Shown in pieces: positions 19,481-31,219 of a DNA stretch of 64,000 nucleotides. Source of the DNA: Vitis vinifera (Eukaryota > Streptophyta > Magnoliopsida > Vitales > Vitaceae); assembly GCF_030704535.1 (NCBI RefSeq), contig NC_081818.1, positions 22,360,001-22,424,000 on the forward strand. Reading direction: 5' to 3'. Under the pieces are notes generated by a model. That model was given only the letters and a program-made list of their open reading frames with translations. It was not told the DNA's origin and searched no databases. The position numbers and the translations under genes are program-made. The number at the start of each line of letters is the position of its first letter. The first letter of the stretch is position 1.

Positions 19481-20376
19481 CTCCCTCTGCGTGTCCTTGG
19501 CTTTGTTATCTTTGTTGGTAAGGATGATCCTTCTTTAAAATTCCTCTCCCCATGCAAAATAGAATAATAGTATAAAAAAAATAAAAATAAAAAATTAAAA
19601 GAAAATTAAAGAAACTAATGAAATTAGTAATAAAATAGAATATCATTTCAAAGAAAAAGCAAAGGAATAAGGAGAGCTTAGATAATATCATTTCCTCGTT
19701 CGATAATAGGGTCACATGCGTATTTAAAGTATAAACAATTCAATCAATTTTTTATTAAGTAAATAAATAAATAAAATAAAAATAAATAAAAATAAAAATA
19801 AAGAATAAAGACAATTAAATACATGAATAAATAAATAATAAAAAGTAAAAGTAAAAAATGAATAGACAAAATAAGTGTAATTATCAAATACATGCCATAA
19901 TAATAATATTATTATATATATATATATATATATATAAGAAATAATAATAATAAAATGTTGAGCCTCAATGAAATGTCTAAATGGACCTATTCTGAAAAAG
20001 GTGTCTAAGTGACCCAAGTGACGTGTGTAAATAAGGAGATGTCTCGGTGCGAGTCAAGGTGAATCTAGGTGGGCCTAGGGTGCCTAAATGGGCTTAAGTG
20101 CCTAAGTGGGCCCAGGGTGCCTAAGTGGACCTAAGATGGTGCTTAATGGGCCAAGTGAATCTCAAAACTATCCTAGAAATGAATGAAAAACCTAATTCTA
20201 AATTAGGGCTGCCAAAGGTCACAATAAAGGGTCAGATAGTCCCTCAACCAAAATCTCCGAGGTGACTCAGAAAAAGGTAAGTGGTACGAGTAGTAATGGG
20301 CCACCCTGGAACTACCGTGGAGCACTGGAAGTGGATTTAAAGACATGTGCTAAAGGGACAAAATTGAGGGTCTACA

Positions 20377-20470
20377 GTGGGACTTTACTTGTAATCAGAA
20401 CAGGACTCTACTTATAAGTGGAACATGATTCTACTTGTAAGCAGAACGGGACTTTACTAGTACAATCTCA
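20377..20470. repeat. Short 23-24-bp tandem repeat at the element's outer flank
   Basis: Directly beyond the LTR the words GGGACTTTACTTGTAATCAG, GGACTCTACTTATAAGTGG, GATTCTACTTGTAAGCAG and GGGACTTTACTAGTAC follow head to tail. The first bases after the LTR (GTGGG) would be one half of the 5-bp target duplication; the other half is outside the window. Confidence 0.6.
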
Positions 20471-20771
20471 ATGGAACTCTTCCCAAAGATAAAAGACTAA
20501 GTCAAATGGAATAAAAATTAAAATAAAAATAATAATAAAATAAAAAAAAATATTTTGAATTTTGTAAAAATTAGCCGAATTCACTAAAACACTTTTTTAG
20601 ATTTACACTTTTCCTACATATATCTATCCCCTAAAGGGTACTTATCCTTGTACATGGTGGAATGATAATTCATAATTTCACTCAATTCTCATTCAAATTT
20701 TTTTTCAAGTCTGTTGTCAAATGAGCTATCACATTTCCATTGTCAACATCTAAAACAAAATCTCATTTTAG

Positions 20772-21500
20772 GTATCAATGGGGTTAGATAGGCACCAGTG
20801 GACACAATCAGCTATGGTCGCTTATTCTCATGCGGCTAATGCCTATAATGGTTTGGATGCCCATCTGGCCTCACCACCATTGCCTCAGTAGTATCCAACA
20901 ATCTAAATTTTAAGCCCCTCTTCCTCTCTAACCTTGTTGTTGCCTTCAACTCCTTCCATCTTCATTCATTACTTTACTGGAAACTGGCTTTAGTCCTCAT
21001 GCAATTCCCTCCCCATTATTAAAATGTGCCAGTGACAATGTCTTAAAAAATGCTACTCCCTTGAAGTTTTTTAGCCTAAAAAAGGTTCTAAATGTTGTCT
21101 AAAAAGCCTTTCTGTATCCGCAGAACATTGTAAGGTTCACGATGTTCTTTTCTATTTTTTTTTATTTTTTTTTTATTTTTTATGGCATACATGGCACCCA
21201 AAAATGTCACCATTTTCATAGAACACTCCCAAAAAGCCAAGTTCCAGTTGAGTCGATCACATAGCTAAATGTCTCGATTTGACTCATCCAAGCTTCATGT
21301 GCCTCATCAAGGTACACATTCACGAGGCGGTTGAAGGTCAGTCCATTGAGCTTTGCATCAATGGCTTTAACCAAGTCAGGAGACCAGGAGGATTCTAAGT
21401 TGAATTTGTACTCATTATATAGATGATGTTTGAATTTTGGATCTTTTCCATATGCAACATCTGTAGATTCTTGTCCCGCCTCAGATTCTAGGCAACCCAT
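20772..21500 (-). pseudogene. TBL (trichome birefringence-like) O-acetyltransferase pseudogene
   Basis: The minus strand matches the second exon of the intact TBL gene at 27978-31067. Recognisable blocks in order are LYNEYKFNLESSW and YLDEAHEAWMSQIETFSYVIDSTGTWLF (21216-21500), GYRKAF near 21110, NFKG near 21070, a relic of the HFENG..GGNC block near 21000, [12 protein letters not shown] and RPDGHP near 20880, and the C-terminal DCVHWCL region near 20790. Stops and frameshifts separate the blocks, and no first exon with the GDS motif is found nearby. It is therefore a dead partial copy, probably from tandem duplication of the neighbouring gene. Confidence 0.9.
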
Positions 21501-22978
21501 AATTCGAATTGTGATTCCAGGTCAAAGGTTTGACCCTAAGGGTTACACCTATCCACGTAGACAATCAATCCTAATAACCTCATTTTTTTTTCTCAACAAA
21601 ACAATGTCTAACCCCAAATAAATTTATTAAGCTAAGACTTACTATATCATATTATTTTATTTCATTTTATTTATCTCCAAAACCAACCATCACACTATCA
21701 CCTATTCCCAAGTATAATAAATTCGTCAACCCACTCACCACCCAAGGTGATAACCTAAATATTTACAATAATCTCTAAGTCAAAATATTTCCAAAAAAAG
21801 GTTTTACAAATTAACAAAATATAATTTAAGTTACAAAAGTTCAAATAACTCGAATTAGTATATGCCAAAAGGTAATATAACTGAAAAACAATCATTATTA
21901 TGGTTCTTTTACTTTTTAGGGCTTTTTGGAACACTTCCTGTTCTTCATGTAGTTCCTCAAAAACTATATTTGCATCTAAAAATTTTAGAAAATAAAAGGG
22001 TTAGAATTTTCACATTACTCAGTAAAATGTTTTTACACCCAAGTAGGTTTGAGATTCTAGGTCAATAGAACATAATCATATCACAAAAATATAATAGTAC
22101 ATCTACATTGCATATCTGAAATGAAATTTCAACCATACAAATTTAAATCAATCAAAATTATCACTTTTCTTATTCAATCATGTGTATAACATATCAAACA
22201 ATTCTAAATTTACAAAATATATAAGTCATTTTAGTCTTGAATAATATATTCAATCATACAATTAATGTCAATCCATTAAATAATACAATTCCTTATTTCA
22301 AATGCAAACATGATGTGGATGTTTACACACAATGCATTGTTTTTCTGAAGCTTTCACCAAAGGATATGCATTTGTACCCAAATACACTCCTCATTCGGAG
22401 TCTTCTCGAGGTAAACTTTTGAGTCTTTTACCCTAAGGATCTCACTCCCTTCTTAATTCACCATTTCTAAGGTATTTTCATTTCTTATTTATCTTTTCTT
22501 TTCATTTTTAGCCTCTTTAGGGTTTTTTCATTTTCATTTCCATTTCACTTTCTTCAATTCTTCTTTTTCTTCACACAACCATGTGCATATGAAGTGCAAT
22601 TAAATCATATTTTAATATCCATAATTTTTCAAGACATAATTTTATTTACTTCTATTATGTTTCCTAATTTCCAACAATCCACACAACGATTTTTTTTTTT
22701 TTTTTTTTACCTTAATTACCATAAACATCAAAGAAAAACTCACAAACAAGTTGTATATCATCAAACATAATTTAAACCTTAGCCACATAAATTTTATTTA
22801 TTCCTAATATGCTTAATAATTTCCAACAACCAACATAACAATTTCTCTTCAATTATATCATCCCAAATATCAACAAAAAAATAATTTATACCCTAATTTT
22901 TACTTATTCCCAACAATCTCAATAATATAAAATAATCATTTTAAACATATATCTATACTAAAAATTTTCAACAAATAA

Positions 22979-22981
<3 letters not shown>

Positions 22982-23040
<59 letters not shown>
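22982..23040. repeat. (AT)n microsatellite
   Basis: Uninterrupted alternating A and T for about 60 bases. Confidence 0.98.
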
Positions 23041-23044
<4 letters not shown>

Positions 23045-23618
23045 CAATAATTTCTATAATTTCTAACATGAAAACAATAAGAAAAATATATCAACCATTA
23101 TTCGAATAAAATTATTTCACAACCAAAACAATCCAGTAAATTCTATCACAGGAACAACAACTAAATACCAACAATTCTAACATTTTGACCTTGTATTAAA
23201 CTTTCATTCACTTCTCATTTAACATTTTCAAAACAAAACCAAATCATTTTACATGTTTAGGGTTTCCAAAAACAATCTAAATGAAAACTATATGACGATC
23301 TACTACAACTCAACAACTCACCCGTTTCTATGAAGGTTTTTGAAAGTAAATAAAAGCAAAACAAAAAGCCCAAAAAAAGTCGACAGAAAAATTTTAGGAA
23401 AACACACCCCTACTTGTACAGTAGAATCCAATTTTCGAATCGAGAATTCGACTCCACACAAGTGTTCACCACGTTGAAGACTATCACTTTTTGAGATTTC
23501 GTCACAATCGGAGGTCGTTTCATCGTCAGAGGCACGTGTACGACTACATCTCCCATTTTTCTTTCTTTCTTTCATTTCATTTTTTTTTCTTTTTAAGACT
23601 CCCATGCCCAACGACTTC

Positions 23619-23623
<5 letters not shown>

Positions 23624-23690
<67 letters not shown>
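23624..23690. repeat. Compound (CA)n(TA)n microsatellite
   Basis: About 18 CA units run directly into about 15 TA units. Confidence 0.98.
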
Positions 23691-23691
<1 letters not shown>

Positions 23692-23693
<2 letters not shown>

Positions 23694-26050
23694 ATCCCTG
23701 ATTTCCTAACTTGTGAATTTTTGCAGGATTCACAGGATCATGACCCCTAAAAAGGAAAAACAACCTTTTAAGCCCATTAATAAATCCTAAGAACCTAAGA
23801 AAACCCTTTCAGTTATTTCACAAAAATTCATGTCGTTATACTATGAGCCTTTTGATGTTGTAGGTTCTTAAAGCATGTTCCCAGATTTACCATCTTCAGA
23901 AGCCTTTAAGATTTCCTCATCCCCTAACAAGGATAATGAAGCAAGTTCAAGTTCGTCTCTAAGCATGTGAAGTTACAATTTGAGAGAAATGTTATCTTCC
24001 CTTAGGATGGATGTTTGACTATTGATCCAAGAAAGGGCTAAAGCCATGACAAAAGATAAACAAGTTTTTATATCTTCTAATCTTCAAGACCTTCATTTAC
24101 ATGTCTCAGCTATCCCAAGACTTCATGTTTTAGGTTTAATTAATCCATTTTCAAATTTCATCATTGTCTATATTGATGATGTTTTGATATATTCTATTTT
24201 TGTTGAAGAACATTGGAAACATCTCAATAGGTTCATCCAAACTGTCAAGGAAAATGGTTTAAGCTTGTCTGCCTTTAAGATTAATTTGTTTCAAACTAAG
24301 ATAAGATTCTTAGGTTATCATATTTACCAAGAAACCATAACCCCTACGCAAAGGTCATTCCAATTTGCTGATAAGTTTCCAAATGAGATTAAGGATAAGA
24401 AACAATTACAATATTTCTTAGGAAGCCTTAATTATGTGTTAGAATTCCTTAAGGACATAAGCCAGTTATGTGCCCAATTAAGACAAAGACTTAAGAAGAA
24501 CCTTGTTCCATGAAATGAACAACACACCAAGATTGTTAAGACTGTTAAGTCTAGAGTTAAGACTTTACTATGTCTATCCTTAGCCAACCCTGAAGCCTTT
24601 AAGATTGTTGAGACCGATGCTTCAAACATAGGTTATTGTGGGATCTTTAAGTAGAGAAATGGTAACCAAGAAAAATTGGTTAGGTTTACTTTAGGAACTT
24701 GGAATAATGCCCAACTCAATTACAGTACCATCAAAAAAGAGATTTTAAGCATTTCAAAATTTAAGATGATCTTTTGAACTAAGAGTTTTTATTAAGAGTT
24801 GATTGTAAATAAGCATAATTAGTTTTACAAAAAAATGTTAAAAATATAGCTTCCAAGTATATTTTTGCAAGATGATAAGTTATTTTAAGTAATTTTGATT
24901 TTCAAATTGAGTATATTAAAGGAGAAAATAACTCAATCCCTGATTTCCTATCTCATGAATTTTTGTAGAATCCATGAGATCATGACCCCTGAAAATGAAA
25001 AATAACTTTTTAAGCCCATTAAGAAATCCCAAGAATCTAAGTAAACCCTTTCAATTATTTCACAAAAATTCATGTCGTTATAGTATAAGCCTTTTGATGT
25101 TGTAGGTTCTTGAAGCATGTCCCCAAATTTACCATATTCGGAAGCCTTTAAGATTTTCTCATCCCCTAACAAGGATAAAAGAGCAAGTTCAAGTTTTTTA
25201 CCTTCTGTGGAGGATTCTTTTCCCACAAAGTTATCTATTTATGATGCTAACCCTGTTTACAAAGAATTTTGGTATTTCAAGAGTCTTTGTGACTTGCAAG
25301 AAAAATTTAAGACTTTGGAAAGTAAACTGGAAATGGTTGACTTTCTTAAGTCCTAACTCGCTGTCCTTCAAAATCAAGCCTCTTTTTTCCTACTAGAAAA
25401 ATGTGAAAATAAGTAGTCCACCCCACCAGTGGATGAATTAAAATTGAGTGAGGATGAGTGGAACAATTTTAAGTTAATAATGTACTTTTATAAGAGGGAA
25501 ATTTCATATTCCCTTAAGATGGATGTCCGACTATTGATCCAAGAAAGGGTTAGAGCCATAGCGGAAGATAAACAAGTTTTCATATTTTCTTATCTTCAAG
25601 ACCTTCATTTGTATATCTTAGCTATCCTAGGACTACATGTTCTAGATTTAAATTTAGTCAAGGATATTGAATTCGACGATTCTAAGTTTTGTAGAATTGT
25701 TAAGGACTTTCTTCTTTACCAACAAGGTCTTAAGCAACTGTTTTGCAAATGCAATAGAAATTTGATAATCAGTCATGTTTGTCTGAATTTGCAGTATTAC
25801 AAACCAATCTGCCTTCCATGCAACCAGGAAGACTTGATCTTAACTCCAGACTTGCTCTTGGACTATGGAATAGTTTATCAGATTGTCTGCTCTAACCCCA
25901 ATTAGACATTAAGTTTTGGAAAGAAGTTGGCTCTTGCTCTTCAACAAGGCTTTAAAATGAACAAGTTCTTTGAAGCAATTATCATCAGTAAAGCTCTAAC
26001 ACATGACCTCTCACCAAAAGGAACTCTGTTACCATGTGAGATTTAAAAGA
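23692..26050 (+). mobile_element. Endogenous pararetrovirus (Caulimoviridae) relic, rearranged and degenerate
   Basis: Reading on the plus strand, 24130-24500 matches a caulimovirid reverse transcriptase (YIDD catalytic box, then the FLGYHI and LQYFLGSLNYV blocks). The stretch 24590-24960 matches its RNase H (ETDAS start, YSTIKKEI, and an IKGENN-like end), with several stops and frameshifts. Both 23692-24140 and 24933-25905 carry the segment that follows the RNase H, beginning with the same SIPDF-like coding end. The first copy lacks about 300 bp present in the second and is fused directly to the reverse transcriptase part. This suggests a head-to-tail viral concatemer collapsed by deletion. 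No movement or coat protein region is recognisable. The second downstream frame (25429-25905) is open for 158 codons but of unknown role. No intact viral gene remains. It may belong to the florendovirus-like group common in flowering plants, but that is a guess. Confidence 0.85.
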
Positions 26051-27970
26051 ATCATAGACAAAGGGAGAAAGGAAAAAAAAATGTCTAGAGTTTCTTATTA
26101 GGATCATTTAAAAATTAAAGTATGTACAAAGCAAATAAAGTTTAAATAGGTTTCCAATCAAAAGAAAATGACTAATTTACTCTTACTCCTAAAAAGAAAT
26201 ATAATAATTTTAAAATAGGAAATAGATGAGAACAACAAGAAGATTATAACAAGATCTTTTCATTTGAACCTTTCTTTGTAGGCTGCGGGGTACCTTAATC
26301 GGAATATGTCATATTTATTTCCTAGTTTTACACTGGCGATGTTGGCTCCAAGACAGCCAAGGTGAAACAAAATTGTTAAGGTAGAAATTAAGGAATCATG
26401 GCTAGGAGAACTATGGTGACATGGAGGAGAAGTTTGACTGTGGGATTCCGTAGTACCTTTTCCCCAATGTGAATCAATACACATGAATTTTGAATGATAC
26501 GATAGGCCTTGAAATGCTCTTAGATTTCTTTCCTTCTTTGGGAATTAAGTTATATCATCGAGCCATGCCCTTCCTTTTCCACATGAATTGATCAAGTTCG
26601 TCTTGCACGTTGAAATACACTTACAAGCACCCAGCTCATACATGTACGTGCCCTTCTCTAGTAAGGATTGACCATTTTTGTACTAAAAAAGAACATGCTA
26701 ACGTGCCCATCTCCAACATTTATGTAAGGATTGACCTTTCTGCAGTAGAAATTAAAGAATATGCTAAATGGCGTAATGATCCTCTCTCCGAACAAAAGTT
26801 GTTAGAAAAGTGTGAATAAAAGATATTTAAAAAGTTGTGATTTCTTCTTTAATATGTAAATGGAAATAAAAAATTGGGTAATGCATATGATAGTATGGTT
26901 CAAAGTCGTTGGTGTCACTTAATATGGTAATTCTCGAGATCCACTTACCTCGATCTTGCATCTATTTAATATGCTAGTTAAAAGATTTTAAAAATATTCT
27001 AAAATACTAAAAATAATTTTAAAAAAAAATTTTGAATACTAGTATGTAACATATGATATGATTGATGACGAGAATCAAACAAAATAGGTATTTAAAAACT
27101 TAAAAAGTAGAGATGACCCCATGAATAAGGCACATAGATCGGACCCACAACACATGAATTATGGCACCCAAATGACCCTATGCTATTATTCTTGTTTGGC
27201 TGCGACGAGAGAGTGCGGGCCACTAGTGGCGTGATGGTTCTATCTTAGCAGGAAATGATAAGATAAAAAAGGCCTCGAGTAGTGCTAACTCTAAAGAGAA
27301 AAACGTCTCACATGGAACAATGTTTCTAAAAGTTCAGGCATCCATGTGTACTCATCGTGCCTCCCAATTGTCTTATGCCACCTGTCATTAAGTGACCCCT
27401 GACGTGGCTTCAGAGCTAAGTTTATGATGGTTGTCAGCTGGACTCACTTTCTAGTCAACCCTCCTAGAAGAAACGTTAAAAATTGTTTTCTGTTAAAAGA
27501 AAAAGAAAAATATGTAAAAAGTTGATTAAGTCACGTCAACTTTTTACACCATTCAATTGCTTTATAGTATTATGAAATTTAAAACTTGGTCGTTGGGGGG
27601 TCTTTTCTGTTAATTTAAAACTTCGTAGGTAAGAGTTGGTTTCTTTCAGTGGCTTAATCATCAATTTGCTGAACACTCGAAACTGGCTCAATGATTTAAA
27701 TTTGTCCAATCATCCTTCAATTATGAAGGCAGCCACTTTCTGCTTTGGAAAAAGCCAAAGGCCAGTTTGGCTGTGTACAAGTTCAAATACTAGATGAGAA
27801 GCCAAATTCTTACTATATTTTTAATTAAGATCATAAATAATATTCACTCATATATACCACCACAGCATTTGACAAGAAAAGGAAAAAAAATCAGAGATCC
27901 GATGAATCACAGACCCTAATTAAAAGACACCAATTACTAAAGCCTTGAAAATAAAAAATGAACTAAAATA
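26051..27970. other. Intergenic stretch, no gene recognised
   Basis: Short frames at 26260-26484 (minus) and 26610-26819 (plus) have no family signature or splice context. The stretch just before 27970 is the 3' flank of the TBL gene. Confidence 0.55.
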
Positions 27971-27977
27971 AATAAAC

Positions 27978-30900
27978 CTATTGGGCTCTCATCCTTTTCA
28001 CCTTGGAATGAAGCTTTTCCTCATATTTTCTAGTGCCCTCCATCTTCAGCATCTCGAGCAAGAAATCACTCCATGTGTCAATGGGGCCCGGTAGACACCA
28101 GTGGACACAGTCATTATACAATGTCACATTAGCGTTTGGCCAGTGTCCGTATCTACTAGGATGCCCATCTGGTCTCAACCACATAGCCTGTGTCGTGTCA
28201 AGCAACCTAAACTTCAACCCCCTCTTCAACGCTACCCTTTCTGCAGCCCTATACTCCTCTATCTGGGTCATGTACAGCTCCAAATTTGGCCCCTCCATCG
28301 TACTCTCATTACTCATAAAAGGCCTCGTCCTCACACAGTTGCCTCCCTTGTTCCATAACCCATTTTCAAAGTGTGCAGGCGAAAAGGTTCGAAGAATCGT
28401 CATGCCCTTGAAGTTTTTGTTGCTGTTAATGGCTTTGAACACTGTTCTGAAAGCCTTTCGATAGCCGTAGTAAACTGTGAGGTCGGTGACATTTTCTTGG
28501 AGGCAGTAGTAGCAGCCGGATACCCGGCGGTTCTCGTAGAACATGGTTGGACGGTAGAACCATTGGCCAGCAGAGATGATAAGGTAGTCAAATTCCTCCA
28601 TCTGATTTGTCCATGCCTCATCCAACTCATCAAGATAGAGGTTGAAGAGACCGGTCTGGGTTGGACCACCTGGGTCTGCTAATTTGGTTTTTATCAGAAA
28701 GGGTGTCCAGAAACTGGCCATGGTGAAGTTGTAGTCCGTGTACCTCCACCTTTTGAAATTTTCGTCTGTTGTGTATGAAACATCAATGGGGTATACTACC
28801 TGAACCAGCAAGGAAAATGTAGTACTGTAAGAAAGGAAAATTACCCAAGATTGAAAGATATTATAATATTCACACTCATGGACAGTCACGGACCCAGTAC
28901 CAAAACGACATGAAGTTTTCTTTTGAAGGTGTAACTTTACTTTATTGCATCTCAGAAAAGAAAAAAAGTTGAAAAAGGAACATCTTTTTTTCTGTGTAAA
29001 AGAACACATACAGATCAATTATTTCTTATATTCCTGTACAAGGAAGATAAAATATCACACTCTCTCTGTTGGGTGTCCCACCTCAACGTCAGTGATATTA
29101 TCTTTAAATAAATATAATGAGCGCATAGTGGTTGGGGGGTTTCAGCCACCAAATCTGTGTAAGGAGGACAATTGCTTTTGATAAGGATTTAGAAAAAGGA
29201 GCAGATAAAAAAGGAGGGGGCCATGTTATTGCTAGCTAAGCTTAGATTCCCTAAAGCTTGTCGTGAAGTTCAATGCAGATATACGTGAGTGAAGGAGGTA
29301 GCCCGGAAAGGAGCAATCATACCTCAACTAACTTGACTTTTCTGCAAAAATAGTCGAATTTTCAAAAGAACAATCTGACAAAACATAAGCTGGCAAAACG
29401 TCTACTTTCAATTTTGGGCTGGGTCTTCCTTCGTTATCAAAAACATTGTGTGTGTGTTTGTGTTTGTGTGTGGGCTTCCCCCTTCTTTTGTTACAAATTC
29501 TACTATCATATGATGGCATCCGGCTGTCCTACACCAAATGTGTGCATACCATATCAAGCCTGTCCAAAACTAAATCAGTGCAGATGATGGAAAACATCAT
29601 CACTTCTACTATGAACCACATAGATGTTGATTGGTGACCCCCTTTCAATTTTCATCCTCTACCGTTACTTTATCAAACTTCTTAAGGTGTCAGAAAATCA
29701 AACAATATTCAATTGGTGCAAATAAAATGTGAAGCACATCTTCACAAGAATTAAAAATTCCACCGGGTAAATCATAGGTTTCGCCGCCATGCCCCCTTTT
29801 AAAAAGAATGATAATAATAATTTTTTGGGTTATTGTTAAAAATAATATTATGAAAAGAAGGGGACTTAATTTAACCCAAAAAAGAAAGAGTCAGAACAAA
29901 CTTTCACTCTTCCACATGTGGTACGCCACCTACTTTACTCTAATAAAAATAAGTTAGCCATCGTTTTCAGATTCAGAACTGACGACTAGGCTTTTATTAA
30001 ATTATTTAAGGAAGAGTCTGTCGGCTTGCGTAATACAAACTCCATAATAAAAATGGTTTTGAAAATTTGAATTTCAAACAAATTCTTTTGTAAAAAGGAT
30101 GTAAGTATTATTTGTATGCATGCTGCTGCATGGAAAATTCAAATGGCTCCAATTATTACTTGCCATGTGAGATTCTACGTGGCAAGCCTATGCCACCCCA
30201 ACTGAAAATTCTTATGTTTGAAAGGCAAATAACTCATTAGCACAGTAATGGCAAGGTATTGTATTAGGTGATGATGAAAGATTTTACCTAAACCTTGAAT
30301 TTTGTGGTTAACTAATCTTGGCTTGACCAAATCAATTTAAACTGGAAATGGGGGAGAGAGTAGTTGATTAAGGATCAAAACCTATAAAATATGGGACATA
30401 GTTTAAAATAGTGATTTTAAAAAATAAAAATAAAAAGCATGACCAAGTAATTTTGAGATAGTAAAATTATATGAATAAAGATAATGTTTGAAAGCGCAGA
30501 AGGGCATACCCTGGATAAGAGGCACATCAAGGACTGCATATGGTTTCTGGCCACAGAATCCCCAACAAAGGCCAAGGTCTTATCTCTCATGAGTTCTAGG
30601 AACTGGGCTGGGTTGAAGATGGGTAGCTCGCACCCATCTGGTTTCCATCTCCATTTCATGAAGTCCAGGTCTGGCCTTCCGTATTTCATGCAGTTTTGAT
30701 GCTCGTGGATCGCCCAACAGGTCGTGTTGGTGTAGTATGGCGCCTTGGGATTCCGAATCCATTCTCCAGAGAATATGTCGCACTTCTTCACTGTTGGTTC
30801 TTCTACCCTTATGGGGTCATCCTCCAATGGAGTATTGACATGTGAAGAGGATGGTTGACTTGAAAAAGAAGAAGAAGAAGGGGAAGAGGAGGAAGAAGAA

Positions 30901-31067
30901 GAAGAAATATTTTTCAAAAGAAATAAAGGGTACCCTAGCAAAGGGTAGTAGAGTGGGATAATTGTGAGGAGAACCAGGGCTAGTGTTACCAGAAGCACCA
31001 CCTTTGGAGTCTTCTGTAGGGTGTGGCATTTCCCATATGGAAGAATGTCACTCCCTTGGAGCTTCAT
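27978..31067 (-). CDS. TBL-family polysaccharide O-acetyltransferase (AXY4/TBL19-22-like), two exons
   Basis: Exon 1 is 31067-30510 and exon 2 is 28799-27978, with a 1.7-kb intron (donor AGG|GTATGC, acceptor TTCAG|GTAGTA, phase 0). The product has 459 residues. Residues 22-52 form a membrane anchor ([20 protein letters not shown]), followed by a Ser-rich stalk (about 55-75), a PMR5N domain from about 95 ([10 protein letters not shown]), the GDS esterase motif at 169-171 (FVGDSVARN), and the C-terminal DxxH motif at 416-419 ([14 protein letters not shown]). Both catalytic motifs and normal length are kept, so it should be functional. TBL proteins are Golgi type II membrane enzymes that O-acetylate xyloglucan, xylan, mannan or pectin. 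The clade with AXY4 and TBL19-22 acts mainly on xyloglucan; the exact substrate is inferred. The frame is open 50 codons upstream, but MKLQGSD matches family starts. Confidence 0.94.
28800..30509 (-). other. Intron of the TBL gene (1.7 kb)
   Basis: The intron is AT-rich with GT/AG borders and a GT-rich patch near 29447-29480. It holds no recognisable gene or transposon. Position just after CLLSR is the usual place for the first intron in this family. Confidence 0.85.
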
Positions 31068-31170
31068 TGGAGAGATGGACAGAAAGAGAAAAGTTGAAAA
31101 ATAATTTGGGCATGAAGTAGGAAAAGAGAGGTAGCTGAGCACATATGTTGAAGGAGAAGGTGGTGGGGAG

Positions 31171-31179
31171 ATTTTATAT
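31171..31179 (-). promoter_or_regulatory. TATA box candidate of the TBL gene
   Basis: ATATAAAAT on the minus strand lies about 105 bases before the ATG at 31067, which leaves room for a 5' leader of roughly 75 bases. Confidence 0.5.
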
Positions 31180-31219
31180 GGATTAGTTGAACAAAGATGC
31201 CAATGTAAACTGATCATCT

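Larger units (their letters stand above)
1..20376 (-). mobile_element. Giant Ty3/Gypsy (Tat/Ogre lineage) LTR retrotransposon, truncated by the window edge
   Basis: A 2.2-kb direct repeat (1-2218 and about 18162-20376) flanks an internal region with a minus-strand gag-pol frame, so the element runs right to left: 5' LTR at right, 3' LTR at left. Landmarks seen are LTR termini TGTGGACCC and GGGTCTACA, a primer binding site directly inside the right LTR, and a purine-rich tract directly inside the left LTR. With an LTR of about 5.0 kb and an internal region of about 13.1 kb, the whole element should be about 23 kb. The roughly 2.8 kb missing is the rest of the left LTR, before base 1. Two RNase H domains, very long LTRs and a repeat-rich 3' untranslated region are known traits of the Tat/Ogre clade. 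I saw no separate ORF1 upstream of gag and no obvious intron in pol, so typical Ogre is less certain than Tat in general. Confidence 0.93.
15345..20376 (-). repeat. 5' LTR of the Tat element (complete, about 5.0 kb)
   Basis: The LTR is bounded on the plus strand by TGTGGACCC at 15345 and GGGTCTACA ending at 20376, which form an imperfect 9-bp terminal inverted repeat. On the element's strand it begins TGTAGACCC. Order on the element strand: a short GTGCCTAAG repeat, AT-rich simple sequence, a CAX gene fragment, a pyrimidine-rich segment, a UBP gene fragment, an AT-rich block of degenerate tandem repeats of about 100 bp, then a conserved-looking segment (15345-15660) abutting the primer binding site. 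Where U3, R and U5 divide cannot be placed from sequence alone. Confidence 0.9.
21501..23691. other. AT-rich intergenic stretch with simple repeats, no gene seen
   Basis: I recognise no coding family here. It holds an AT dinucleotide tract of about 60 bp (22982-23040) and a compound (CA)n(TA)n microsatellite (23624-23690) directly before the pararetrovirus relic. The 23310-23540 segment is less AT-rich and may be an old LTR leader, but I cannot assign it. Confidence 0.6.

Noticed and set aside
24022..24513. 163-codon frame as an independent gene
   Set aside because: It is a fusion of a downstream viral segment and a piece of viral reverse transcriptase within the decayed pararetrovirus relic.
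28033..28682. Plus-strand frames of 85-143 codons across the TBL gene
   Set aside because: They are antisense shadows of the well-supported minus-strand TBL exon 2.
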